DNA of 7,663 nucleotides from Candidatus Hydrogenedentota bacterium. GTDB taxonomy: Bacteria > Spirochaetota > Leptospiria > Turneriellales > J094. The DNA lies in contig RFJE01000048.1 in the NCBI GenBank assembly GCA_003695005.1, forward strand, positions 1 through 7,663, given 5' to 3'. The notes beneath the pieces were generated by a model. That model did no database searches, had not been told where the DNA came from, and saw only the letters and a list, made by a program, of their open reading frames with translations. Of this stretch, positions 1 through 7,243 are shown one piece after another (within the stretch, counting starts at the first letter, position 1; each line of letters starts with the position of its first letter). A program made the translations under genes and the position numbers.

Positions 1-509
1 ACAATGGTCTGCATTAAGTTAGGAAGCTTAATTTTTAGTTTCGAAGCTTCTTTTTGTTTGTCTATATTTTCTACAATTAAAGCTTTTTCCATCTGCGGGC
101 TTAAAAAACCATCATTGATCTTAATATCGGGAATAAAGCGGGTTTCATATAGAAAAGAAGGGTCTTCAGGCGCATATAAAAATTGATTTTCCTGATGTTC
201 TCTGCTTTCTTTTGCCTTCTCTTGTTTCGCTACTCTCTTTTCTTGATTTTGATTCTTTTGTGTAGTTTCTGTAGCAGGTTGATCTTTTTGCTTTTCCTCT
301 ACTTCTATGCTTGTTTCCTCTACCGCATTTTGCGGATCTTCGGATGAGAGAGTCTTATTTTCTTCTTTTTCTGTCGGCAGCCGATTGGTATTATCTTCTG
401 AATTTGATCCTACTTGTTCTTCCGTGGTTTTGCCGGAATTTAAGCTTTGCGTATAAGAAGCCGGGGCTACAAGAAGGATAACACTTACATAAAAGAAAGC
501 AATCTTCAT
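1..509 (-). CDS. Secreted protein of unknown function with a long charged low-complexity linker (3' end outside window)
   Basis: An open frame runs on the minus strand from ATG at 509 off the left edge, with 169 whole codons visible and no stop. Residues 1-17 look like a Sec signal peptide: M-K-I, then a hydrophobic core (AFFYVSVILLV) and an APA cleavage-type motif at 15-17. There is no cysteine, so it is not a lipoprotein. Residues about 24-109 are a low-complexity stretch rich in Glu, Lys, Gln, Asn and Thr with almost no hydrophobic residues, as in a disordered periplasmic spacer. From about residue 110 the composition becomes normal (FLYAPEDPSFLYETRFIPDI), suggesting that a folded domain begins there. 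A strong GGAGG site precedes the start. It lies 27 nt after yajC in the same direction, so the two are probably cotranscribed, perhaps ahead of secD/secF outside the window. I do not recognise the family. It is not the start of SecD as far as visible. Confidence 0.8.
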   Translation of the reverse strand, partial: MKIAFFYVSVILLVAPASYTQSLNSGKTTEEQVGSNSEDNTNRLPTEKEENKTLSSEDPQNAVEETSIEVEEKQKDQPATETTQKNQNQEKRVAKQEKAKESREHQENQFLYAPEDPSFLYETRFIPDIKINDGFLSPQMEKALIVENIDKQKEASKLKIKLPNLMQTI

Positions 510-513
510 GTAG

Positions 514-518
514 CCTCC
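514..518 (-). promoter_or_regulatory. Ribosome binding site GGAGG of the secreted protein gene
   Basis: On the minus strand GGAGG ends 4 nt before the ATG at 509. It is the clearest Shine-Dalgarno match in the window and supports that start. The upstream ATG that overlaps this site is out of frame and meets TGA after three further codons. Confidence 0.7.
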
Positions 519-536
519 ATTAACCCCGCTGTATTA

Positions 537-950
537 TTATTTTTTAGCGCCTGCTTGTGGTTTTAAATCATCCGATGCAGGATTTACAGCTTCAATAGCA
601 TTAATGCTAACATCCACCTTTACGCCATCTGCTATTTTTACTTTTGCAACCCCTTCCTCTTGCTTTACATCCACCACAAGAGCAAGGATTCCACCTCGTG
701 TTAACACCTTATCCCCTTTTTTTAAGGCCTTTAATTGCTTTTGACGCTCTTTTTCCCGCTTCTGTTGTGGTCGAATTAGCAAGAAGTAAAACACCGCAAT
801 TAAGATGATAGGTAAAAGTAAAGTACCCATTCCACCCTTTGGTGGTGGTGCTTGCGGCGTGCCTTTTGTTGGCTGCGCAACGGTCTGTGGTGCCGTTTTC
901 CCTGTTTCACCTGTTGGCGCTGCTTGTGCATATAATTGTAAATTTCTCAT
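537..950 (-). CDS. yajC: Preprotein translocase subunit YajC
   Basis: YajC is a small inner-membrane protein that associates with SecDF and the SecYEG translocon; it is usually dispensable. The 137-residue product has one membrane segment at about 42-59 (GTLLLPIILIAVFYFLLI), followed directly by the family hallmark RPQQKREKE at 60-68. The basic cytoplasmic stretch KQLKALKKGDKVLTRGGI follows at 71-88, and then a small beta-rich domain. The first 40 residues are longer than usual for the family (about 20 residues precede the membrane segment in E. coli) and are rich in Pro, Thr, Gly and Gln. ATG at 950 is the best start: no ATG lies in frame just upstream, and the Shine-Dalgarno signal is weak (a GAG about 9 nt upstream). 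It is the first gene of a minus-strand unit with the secreted-protein gene and is divergent from the ABC importer operon. Confidence 0.95.
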   Translation of the reverse strand: MRNLQLYAQAAPTGETGKTAPQTVAQPTKGTPQAPPPKGGMGTLLLPIILIAVFYFLLIRPQQKREKERQKQLKALKKGDKVLTRGGILALVVDVKQEEGVAKVKIADGVKVDVSINAIEAVNPASDDLKPQAGAKK

Positions 951-1045
951 ATAGGTCAGCTCATTAAAAGGAAATGCCCCGTCAAGAGCTTGTGTTCAAT
1001 AAAAAATCCGTGACAATTTACAAAGCATTATCAAAAAAGTCATAG
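951..1045. promoter_or_regulatory. Divergent intergenic region between yajC and the ABC importer operon
   Basis: These 95 bp separate two divergent transcription units and must hold the promoter of the importer operon and probably that of yajC. A GTGACA at 1010-1015 matches a -35 hexamer at five of six positions on the plus strand, but no good -10 lies at the right spacing, so I do not call a promoter. CAAGAGCTTG at 983-992 has inverted 4-bp arms around AG and could be a small operator, though this is weak. No strong Shine-Dalgarno precedes ATG 1046; an in-frame TAG directly upstream (1043-1045) excludes a longer ATPase. Confidence 0.35.
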
Positions 1046-2155
1046 ATGGCATCGGTAATACTTTCTCATGTAGAAAAAATTTATGACAATGGCTTCCATG
1101 CTGTTCACGATTTTACTTTAGAAGTACAAGATGGTGAATTTATGGTGTTTGTCGGACCATCCGGCTGTGGCAAGTCCACAACCATGCGAATGATTGCGGG
1201 ATTAGAGTCTATTTCCTCGGGTACGATTCAAATTGGTGATAGGATTGTAAACCGTATTCCACCAAAAGATAGAAATGTAGCCATGGTCTTTCAGGATTAT
1301 GCTCTTTATCCGCACATGACTGTTCGCGAGAATATGTCGCTTTCTTTAAAGCTGCGCAAAGTTCCTAAGCAAGAAATTGAAAAACGTGTACTGCATGCAG
1401 CAAAAGTGTTAGACATTGATCATGTGCTTGATAGGAAGCCAAAAGAGCTTTCCGGTGGACAACGGCAAAGAGTAGCGGTTGGTCGAGCAATTGTCCGGAC
1501 ACCCGATGTATTTATGTTTGACGAGCCTCTCTCGAATTTAGATCCAAAACTTCGTACCACGATGCGGGTAGAATTGAAAAAACTTCATCTTACTTTAAAA
1601 ACTACGATGATTTATGTAACCCATGACCAGTTAGAAGCCATGACATTAGCAGACCGCATTGTTGTTATGAACCAAGGTCGAATTCAGCAAGTTGGCACAC
1701 CATTAGAAGTATATTCCAAACCAGCGAATAAATTTGTGGCCGGCTTTATAGGCACCCCTCCTATGAACTTTTTTTCGTGTGAAGTGATTCGCGAAAATGG
1801 AACGGTTCACTTAAAAAGCGATGGCTTTGATTTTCATGTGAACCGAGATCATCCTTTGTATCAAAAGTTGCAAGAGAGGGGAATTTCTGCTTCGTCGGGA
1901 TGGACATTAGGAATTCGGCCGGAGCACATGGAGCTTGCTCGTGGAAAAGCCGGAGAAAACCAAATTCAGGCTATTGTAGAAGTAATGGAGCCCATGGCAC
2001 CAGAAGTCTTTGTTCACTTAACATCGGAAAGTGGCGAGTTTGTATTGCGCGATGATGGTTTATTAAAGCCTGTCATTCGTCCGGGGCAAAAAGTAAAAGT
2101 GAATGTAGATATGGATAACATCCATTTGTTTGATGAAGAAGGGATTGCTTTGTAA
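1046..2155 (+). CDS. Sugar-type ABC importer ATP-binding protein (MalK/UgpC/MsmX family)
   Basis: This cytoplasmic ATPase powers solute import through the two permeases encoded next to it. The 369-residue length matches the MalK/UgpC family. The nucleotide-binding domain is complete: Walker A GPSGCGKST at 37-45, Q-loop Gln83, signature LSGGQ at 135-139, Walker B VFMFDE at 155-160, D-loop SNLD at 163-166 and switch His193 (VTHDQLEAMTLADR). From about residue 235 there is a C-terminal TOBE/regulatory domain with the typical GIRPEH at 289-294. ATPases of this family are often named ugpC, malK or msmX whatever their substrate, and some serve several importers, so the name does not fix the sugar. 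It is first in a four-gene operon; the next gene starts within 6 nt of its TAA stop. All catalytic residues are intact. Family assignment is very secure; substrate is unknown. Confidence 0.95.
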   Translation: MASVILSHVEKIYDNGFHAVHDFTLEVQDGEFMVFVGPSGCGKSTTMRMIAGLESISSGTIQIGDRIVNRIPPKDRNVAMVFQDYALYPHMTVRENMSLSLKLRKVPKQEIEKRVLHAAKVLDIDHVLDRKPKELSGGQRQRVAVGRAIVRTPDVFMFDEPLSNLDPKLRTTMRVELKKLHLTLKTTMIYVTHDQLEAMTLADRIVVMNQGRIQQVGTPLEVYSKPANKFVAGFIGTPPMNFFSCEVIRENGTVHLKSDGFDFHVNRDHPLYQKLQERGISASSGWTLGIRPEHMELARGKAGENQIQAIVEVMEPMAPEVFVHLTSESGEFVLRDDGLLKPVIRPGQKVKVNVDMDNIHLFDEEGIAL

Positions 2156-2160
2156 ATGTG

Positions 2161-3066
2161 ATGAAAAGAGAGACTTTATCGGCATACAGCTACTTATTAC
2201 CATTTTTAACGGTGTTTGGCATTTTTTTAGCCTTTCCTGTGGTTTATTCTATATGGATTAGTTTACACAAAGTTACACTAACAACGAATTTATACCATGT
2301 CTTTTCTGATATGAAATTTGCAGGTCTTGCAAATTACAAAGAAATTTGGAATAATGTAGAATTTTGGTGGAGCTTAATTGTTACCATTTTATACATGATT
2401 TTAACGATTCCTACAGGAATTTTTCTTTCGATGATTCTTGCTGTGTTACTCAACCAAAAAATTAAATGGGCTTCTTTTTTTCAATCGGCATATTTTTTAC
2501 CAAACATTTTAGATATGTTAGTGATTGGATTAATATGGAAATTCATGTATAGTCCAGATGGTTTGTTTGATACTTTCTTTATGAAAATTGGAATTGATTT
2601 TTTTCACGAAACCGGATTTTTAGGTAACCCGTGGACAGCATTGCCTGCGATTGCAATGGCTATGGTATTAAAAGGAGCGGGTTTTGGAATGGTACTCTTT
2701 TTAACTGCTTTAAAAAACATTTCCCCGAATATTTTTGAAGCAGCGGATTTAGATGGACTTACTTGGTGGCAAAAATTTCGTTATATACAAGCCCCTTTAC
2801 TAAAGCCCATTGTTCTTTTTTTAGCAATTACTGGAACCATGGCTTGCTTAAATGCCTTTACAGAATTTTATATTATGACAGAAGGTCGGCCCATTAGTAC
2901 TTTTTTAGGCGAGACCGTTGGCGTTACGAAAATTACAGGATATTATTTATTTGAAAAGTTTACCCAAATTAAATATGGTTATGCAGCTGCGATGTCTTAT
3001 TTTCTTTTTGTGTTTGCATTAATCATTAGTTATATAAATTACCGGTGGTTGCGAGAAAAAGGATGA
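2161..3066 (+). CDS. Sugar-type ABC importer permease, MalF/UgpA-like
   Basis: This inner-membrane channel subunit pairs with the downstream MalG-like permease. The product has 301 residues with about six hydrophobic segments (numbered from ATG 2161, near 10-33, 71-97, 106-130, 157-184, 214-234 and 276-296). The EAA loop that docks on the ATPase is clear: EAADLDG at 193-199 followed by [15 protein letters not shown]. The late segment [15 protein letters not shown] (230-244) corresponds to the family's usual MT-GGGP motif, with E and R replacing two glycines. The length lacks the large extra periplasmic loop of enteric MalF and is typical of ordinary CUT1 permeases. Start choice: ATG 2161 or the adjacent GTG 2158. 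The ATG at 2156 meets TGA at once. A purine-rich GAAGAAGGG ends at 2143, at rather long spacing. The stop overlaps the next gene. Confidence 0.93.
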   Translation: MKRETLSAYSYLLPFLTVFGIFLAFPVVYSIWISLHKVTLTTNLYHVFSDMKFAGLANYKEIWNNVEFWWSLIVTILYMILTIPTGIFLSMILAVLLNQKIKWASFFQSAYFLPNILDMLVIGLIWKFMYSPDGLFDTFFMKIGIDFFHETGFLGNPWTALPAIAMAMVLKGAGFGMVLFLTALKNISPNIFEAADLDGLTWWQKFRYIQAPLLKPIVLFLAITGTMACLNAFTEFYIMTEGRPISTFLGETVGVTKITGYYLFEKFTQIKYGYAAAMSYFLFVFALIISYINYRWLREKG

Positions 3067-3905
3067 TGCGATTGCAAATGAAAAAGGGAATGCTATATGC
3101 AGCACTTATTGCTTTTGCATTGTTTTCCTTAATGCCTCTTTTTTTCATGGTACTGACTGCAATGAAGCAAGAAGGCATGGCGATGAAGATGCAGTTCATT
3201 CCAGATGGTCCGCTAGAAACCCTCTATACCTTTAAGAACTTTACGGAAGTTTTGTTTAACAAGGATTTTCCTTTTTTTAAGTTTTTCTTAAACTCAGTTA
3301 TCGTGGCAGGGCTTACGGCTCTTTTAAGTACGTTTATTTGTTTATTAGCTGGCTATGCATTTGCTCGAAAAAACTTTCCTTTAAAAAACTTTTTATTTAG
3401 CATTTTACTTTCTGCCATGATGGTTCCAGGAATGATTTTTATGGTGCCTCAATTTGCGATTATTACAAACTTTGGTTGGATGGATACATTAGCGGCTCTT
3501 GTTATTCCCCATACTGCGAATATTTTTGGTGTGTTCTTGTTGCGGCAAAGTATTGAAAAAATTCCAAACTCTCTTTTTGAAGCAGCCGAAGTGGATGGAG
3601 CGGGAGATTGGCAGCTTATGCGCTATGTGGTCATTCCGTTAGTTTCGCCAATTTTACTTACTTTAATTTTGCTTACCTTTTTAGGGCAATGGTCTAACTT
3701 TTTATGGCAGTTAATTGTCAATACCCCGAGTTCCGATTGGCTTACTTTGCCAGTAGGCTTAGCCTTATTTAAAGGACAGTATTCTATTGCATGGGAAAAG
3801 ATGATGGCAGCTGCGTGTTATTCGGTCTTTCCTGTTGTTATTTTATTTATTTTCTTACAGAAATATATTATTAGCGGCTTAACCCAGGGGGGGGTTAAAG
3901 AATGA
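3063..3905 (+). CDS. Sugar-type ABC importer permease, MalG/UgpE-like
   Basis: This is the second channel subunit of the importer, in the inner membrane. From ATG 3063 it has 280 residues. The first hydrophobic segment lies at about 12-33, and later ones match the MalG/CarB-like layout, including [26 protein letters not shown], a strong family signature. The EAA loop is EAAEVDG at 173-179, followed by [15 protein letters not shown]. The chosen start forms an ATGA overlap with the stop of the upstream permease. A GTG at 3045 would add six residues, and ATGs at 3066, 3078 and 3090 are also possible; AAAAAGG (3056-3062) lies right before 3063. The last codons contain a run of eight Gs, and the TGA overlaps the start of the lipoprotein gene. 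The end of this gene therefore doubles as the translation start region of the next. Confidence 0.92.
   Translation: MMRLQMKKGMLYAALIAFALFSLMPLFFMVLTAMKQEGMAMKMQFIPDGPLETLYTFKNFTEVLFNKDFPFFKFFLNSVIVAGLTALLSTFICLLAGYAFARKNFPLKNFLFSILLSAMMVPGMIFMVPQFAIITNFGWMDTLAALVIPHTANIFGVFLLRQSIEKIPNSLFEAAEVDGAGDWQLMRYVVIPLVSPILLTLILLTFLGQWSNFLWQLIVNTPSSDWLTLPVGLALFKGQYSIAWEKMMAAACYSVFPVVILFIFLQKYIISGLTQGGVKE
3879..3898 (+). promoter_or_regulatory. Hairpin with G8 run covering the ribosome binding site of the binding-protein gene
   Basis: TTAACCC (3879-3885) and GGGTTAA (3892-3898) form a perfect 7-bp stem around a 6-nt loop AGGGGG. The run of eight Gs (3887-3894) ends 7 nt before ATG 3902 and is the only Shine-Dalgarno-like sequence there. 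Three of its Gs lie in the stem, and because the Cs can pair with other Gs in the run, the stem could shift register. Ribosomes finishing the upstream permease would melt it. I infer that it couples translation of the binding protein to that of the permease. It is too short, and lacks a U-run, to be a terminator. Confidence 0.5.
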
Positions 3906-5137
3906 AGCAGTTTGTTCTTTTTTTTACAAGCTTGCTTATTCTTTTTTCTTGTTCGCCTACTAAAAAAGTCACTCATAAAGAGATCGTGGTTTGGGAAAGT
4001 TACAACAATAAAGAGCACACTGTATTTATGGAAATTGTCTCTCGTTTTGAAGCAGAGAATCCCGAAATTAAAATTAAGGTAGAGCGAGTTCCTTTTGATG
4101 GATTGCTTTCTAAAATTATTACAGCTTCCATTGCCAATCGCACGCCAGACATTGCCCGCATTGATATTGGTCATTTACCGCGGTTAGCTTATGGCAAAGT
4201 GGCTCTTAATTTATCTTCGTATGGCGCAGAACAGTTTATAAAAACAAACTTACTTCCTGTACTTTTAGAATCCAACCGTGTTTATGTACAAGGCAAAGCA
4301 GGCATTTATGGAATTTCTGACCAACTTACAAATTTAGCTTTATTTTATAATAAAAAGCTATTTCGTCAAAAAGGGATTCTTGCCCCACCTAAGACTTGGG
4401 ATGAATTTATTCTTACAGCGAAAAAGCTAACGAATCGAAAAGCTGGCCTCTATGGCTTTTCCATGAATGCTTCTTTATGGTGGATTTTGCCGATTTTATA
4501 CTCTTATGGTGCAGATGTATTGCAAGACAACAATACAAAATGTGCGTTGCAGTCGAAAGAAGCCATCGCAGCCTTTACGTTTATTCAGGACATGTACCAA
4601 AAATACAAAGTAGAATCCGGCGCTTGGCGTTCGGGTGCCATCAATCCCGACCAAGCTTTTGTAAATTCTAAAACCGCCATGGTATTTAGTGGTCCATGGA
4701 ATTTAGGGAATTATTCCGCGATTGATTATGGTGTAAGCTTATTGCCGGCAACGCCACCTATTCGTTCAGCAACCAATGTCGGTGGCACAACCATGATTGT
4801 ATTTGCCGGAAGCCAATATAAAAAAGAGTCGTATCAGTTTTTAACGTATGTGGCGTCGAAAGCCTCGCAAAAATTATGGATTCAAAAATTGCAGCAAGTC
4901 TCGGTAAATAAAATTGCAAACAAAGAAATGCACCACCTTTTTTCGCCAGTTATGAAAGTATTTGTAAAACAAGCAGAGTATGCTCATGCTCGCCCGATGA
5001 TTCCAAATTACGACCGACTTGAGCAAACAGTCAATCCTTTACTATACACGCTTCTTGAAGGCAAAATATCCCCTGAACAAATGGCCAAAAAAGCATGTAA
5101 CGAAATTCAAAAAAAGGTACTTTCGGAATTGCAATAA
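3902..5137 (+). CDS. ABC importer substrate-binding lipoprotein (extracellular solute-binding protein family 1, MalE/UgpB-like)
   Basis: This is the receptor of the importer, predicted to be lipid-anchored in the periplasm and to deliver a sugar-type solute to the permeases. The 411-residue product begins with a lipoprotein signal: hydrophobic residues 4-15 and lipobox LFSC with Cys17; Phe at -2 is looser than the E. coli consensus. The mature part shows family 1 hallmarks: IVVWESY at 28-34, [13 protein letters not shown] at 48-60, [10 protein letters not shown] at 81-90, ALFYNKKLF at 146-154, PPKTWDEF at 162-169, [10 protein letters not shown] at 257-266 and GGTTMIVF at 294-301. Trp193, Trp194, Trp242 and Trp266 are possible sugar-stacking residues. 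The ligand cannot be deduced; maltodextrin, trehalose or glycerol-phosphate types are all possible. ATG overlaps the permease stop (ATGA). It is the last gene of the operon, whereas binding proteins are commonly first. Confidence 0.93.
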   Translation: MKQFVLFFTSLLILFSCSPTKKVTHKEIVVWESYNNKEHTVFMEIVSRFEAENPEIKIKVERVPFDGLLSKIITASIANRTPDIARIDIGHLPRLAYGKVALNLSSYGAEQFIKTNLLPVLLESNRVYVQGKAGIYGISDQLTNLALFYNKKLFRQKGILAPPKTWDEFILTAKKLTNRKAGLYGFSMNASLWWILPILYSYGADVLQDNNTKCALQSKEAIAAFTFIQDMYQKYKVESGAWRSGAINPDQAFVNSKTAMVFSGPWNLGNYSAIDYGVSLLPATPPIRSATNVGGTTMIVFAGSQYKKESYQFLTYVASKASQKLWIQKLQQVSVNKIANKEMHHLFSPVMKVFVKQAEYAHARPMIPNYDRLEQTVNPLLYTLLEGKISPEQMAKKACNEIQKKVLSELQ

Positions 5138-5193
5138 GTTTCTATATTGAGCAGGGAAGGCCACAATTACTTCATTCCTTTTCAGACGCAGGA
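5138..5193. other. Convergent spacer between the importer operon and the acetoacetyl-CoA synthetase gene
   Basis: Only 56 bp lie between the stops of two converging genes. I looked for a shared bidirectional terminator and found only 4-bp inverted matches (for example GAAG/CTTC) without a clear GC-rich stem followed by a T-run. Termination may be Rho-dependent or may occur inside the opposite gene. Confidence 0.4.
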
Positions 5194-7155
5194 TTACGAA
5201 TTCAATGAGTCCCGAATTTTATAAAAATACTCTAATGCTTCGGGATTCATAAGAGCATCTTTGTTTTTAACGTCTTGTCCTTCTAAAATTCGGCGAATGG
5301 CAATTTCTACTTTTTTCATACTAATTGTGTAAGGAATATCCGGCGCAGTTAAAATAATAGACGGAACATGCCTTGGCGAAGCCTGACTCCGAATTTGCTT
5401 TTGAATCCGACTGATTAAATCTTCCGACAGTTCTTTTCCTTTTGCTAGCTTTACAAACAATATAACTCTCTCATCATTACCATGCCTTTGTCCGACCACC
5501 ACGGAATCTTCAATTTCCGGAATATCGGCAATGGCACGGTAAATTTCTGCAGTACCAATGCGTACACCCCCCGGGTTTAAAGTGGCATCACTTCGACCAT
5601 AGAAAATCATCGAACCGCGTTTTGTTAACAGAGCAAAATCACCATGAGCCCATACACCTTTGAATTTCTCGAAGTAAGCCGCACGGTACTTCGAAAAACC
5701 TACATCGTTATGAAAATAAAGCGGCATAGAAGGAAAAGGTTTTTCGCAAACAAGTTCTCCTTGCTTTTCTATGACCGGCTTTCCGGAATCATCATAGACT
5801 TGCACAGCCATGCCTAAACCACGACATTGAAGCTCGCCCCGATAAACCGGCAACAGTGGATTACCAAGAGCAAAACAGCCATTTAAGTCCGTTCCACCAC
5901 TAATGGAACAAAGCTGAATATCTTTTTTAATAGAATCATACACATAATCAAACCCTTCGGGTGGCAATACAGATCCTGTGCTCAATATGGCTCGTAAATT
6001 TTCTAAAGAATACTTACTGCGAATGTCCGCATTGTTTTGCCGAAGATACGTAATGTATCGTGCCGACGTTCCAAAGATGTTCATTTTGGTTTCTTCGGCT
6101 AACTGAAACAAACTATCTAGTTGTGGATAAAGCGGATTGCCATCATACAAAATTAAAGTAGCATTCGAAGCAAGGCCACTAATCAACCAATTCCACATCA
6201 TCCAGCCACAAGTGGTAAAATAAAAAAACCTCTCGCGTTCTCTTAAGTCTGTATGCAAACGATGCTCTTTAACATGATTGATAAAAGCACCATGTCCCTG
6301 CACAATGCATTTTGGCAAGCCCGTGGTTCCCGAAGAGTACATAATCCAAATGGGGTCTTGGAAAGAGAGCCGTAAAAATTTTAAAGTGCTTGCTTTTTCC
6401 GATAGAAAATCACTATAAAAACAAACTTTGTCCAAGTTACGTACAGAATCATCCTCGATCCGTGGCAAGACAATAACCTTTTGCAAACTTTTTAGTGGCT
6501 TGATTACATTCGATAATTTTTCATAAAGCGGATTTTGTTTTTGTTTATAAAAATAGCCATCCACAGTAAGCAAAAACTTCGGCTGAACTTGCTGAAACCG
6601 ATCTAAAATTCCCCGCACACCAAAATCCGGCGAGGTCGATGTAAAAATGCCACCTAAACTATTGACCGCTAAAAAAGCAATTAAGGTTTCGGGACAATTT
6701 GGCATAAGAGCAGCAAATACATCCCCTTTCTGAAAACCATGAGCTTTTAAAGCAGCTTGCCATTTGGCCACTTCCTCTTTTAAATTCTGATACGATATTT
6801 CTCTTCGGATGCCCGTTTCATCAGCTTCTATAATAGCAATTTGGGATGGGTTTCCCCGCAACATATTTTCAGCCATGCTGATTTTTACATTAGGAAACCA
6901 TGTCGGGGATGGATTATCCCCCTCTGCAAAGAAGGTACAATTTGCAACGGCCGGTGAAGGATTTCCCTCATAATGTAAATTTGACCACTGCAAGAAAAAT
7001 GTCCAAAAGGCATCGGGATTTTCCACAGAATAAGAATGCAAGTCGCTGTAATTCGAAAAAGAACGCGAAACTTCTTTTCCAAAAGCTTGCATAAACTGTG
7101 CTAACTGACTGTTTTCCGGATTTTTCGGCTGCCACAATATAGAAGCTTGATCCAT
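5194..7155 (-). CDS. aacS: Acetoacetyl-CoA synthetase (acetoacetate--CoA ligase, EC 6.2.1.16)
   Basis: A cytosolic adenylate-forming ligase that converts acetoacetate, ATP and CoA to acetoacetyl-CoA, AMP and pyrophosphate. It lets the cell use acetoacetate or recycle it into lipid or polyhydroxybutyrate metabolism. At 653 residues it has full family length. The N-terminal cap of acetyl/acetoacetyl-CoA synthetases precedes the core. The phosphate-binding loop is YSSGTTGLPK at 273-282. TTCGWMMWNW at 314-323 and SGGTDLNGCF at 419-428 are typical of acetoacetyl- rather than acetyl-CoA synthetase. HGDF is at 504-507 and GRSDATLNPGGVRIGTAEIYR at 520-540. The C-terminal lysine motif is IPYTISMKKVE at 607-617 with Lys614 as the predicted catalytic residue; Met613 replaces the glycine usual before it. 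The start is fixed by an in-frame TAA 6 nt upstream of ATG 7155; the Shine-Dalgarno signal is weak. No thiolase or polymer synthase gene is adjacent. Confidence 0.94.
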   Translation of the reverse strand: MDQASILWQPKNPENSQLAQFMQAFGKEVSRSFSNYSDLHSYSVENPDAFWTFFLQWSNLHYEGNPSPAVANCTFFAEGDNPSPTWFPNVKISMAENMLRGNPSQIAIIEADETGIRREISYQNLKEEVAKWQAALKAHGFQKGDVFAALMPNCPETLIAFLAVNSLGGIFTSTSPDFGVRGILDRFQQVQPKFLLTVDGYFYKQKQNPLYEKLSNVIKPLKSLQKVIVLPRIEDDSVRNLDKVCFYSDFLSEKASTLKFLRLSFQDPIWIMYSSGTTGLPKCIVQGHGAFINHVKEHRLHTDLRERERFFYFTTCGWMMWNWLISGLASNATLILYDGNPLYPQLDSLFQLAEETKMNIFGTSARYITYLRQNNADIRSKYSLENLRAILSTGSVLPPEGFDYVYDSIKKDIQLCSISGGTDLNGCFALGNPLLPVYRGELQCRGLGMAVQVYDDSGKPVIEKQGELVCEKPFPSMPLYFHNDVGFSKYRAAYFEKFKGVWAHGDFALLTKRGSMIFYGRSDATLNPGGVRIGTAEIYRAIADIPEIEDSVVVGQRHGNDERVILFVKLAKGKELSEDLISRIQKQIRSQASPRHVPSIILTAPDIPYTISMKKVEIAIRRILEGQDVKNKDALMNPEALEYFYKIRDSLNS

Positions 7156-7243
7156 ACTTTATCAAAAAATATGGCGCAGTTCCCTTGTCCAGAAAAATCC
7201 ATAAATTCTCTTTACTAGGCAACGTTTGCATTCACAAAGTCCT
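7156..7243. promoter_or_regulatory. Divergent intergenic region between the acetoacetyl-CoA synthetase gene and the downstream gene
   Basis: These 88 bp must carry the promoters of two divergent genes. On the minus strand TGGACA (7187-7192) matches a -35 hexamer at five of six positions, with AT-rich ATATTTTTTG downstream, but the spacing is short for a standard -10. GCAACGTTTGC at 7219-7229 is a near-palindrome. Neither is strong enough to call a specific site. Confidence 0.3.

Noticed and set aside
4..186. Plus-strand open frame of 60 codons
   Set aside because: It is antisense to the secreted-protein gene, whose minus-strand frame is open for 169 codons with a signal peptide and a strong ribosome binding site.
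3879..3898. Reading the hairpin as an intrinsic terminator
   Set aside because: There is no T-run after the stem, and it sits inside an operon with overlapping genes; a translational role is more likely.
3818..4174. Minus-strand open frame of 118 codons
   Set aside because: It lies opposite the end of a permease and the start of the binding-protein gene, both clearly real; its product shows no recognisable domain.
7219..7229. GCAACGTTTGC near-palindrome, resembling a LacI-family or catabolite-type operator
   Set aside because: It is one base short of a symmetric site, it lies by an unrelated gene rather than by the sugar importer, and no regulator gene is nearby; a chance match is likely.
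6885..7231. Several short open frames on both strands over the 5' end of the acetoacetyl-CoA synthetase gene
   Set aside because: The synthetase frame is fully supported by family motifs; these are shadow frames with no domain content.
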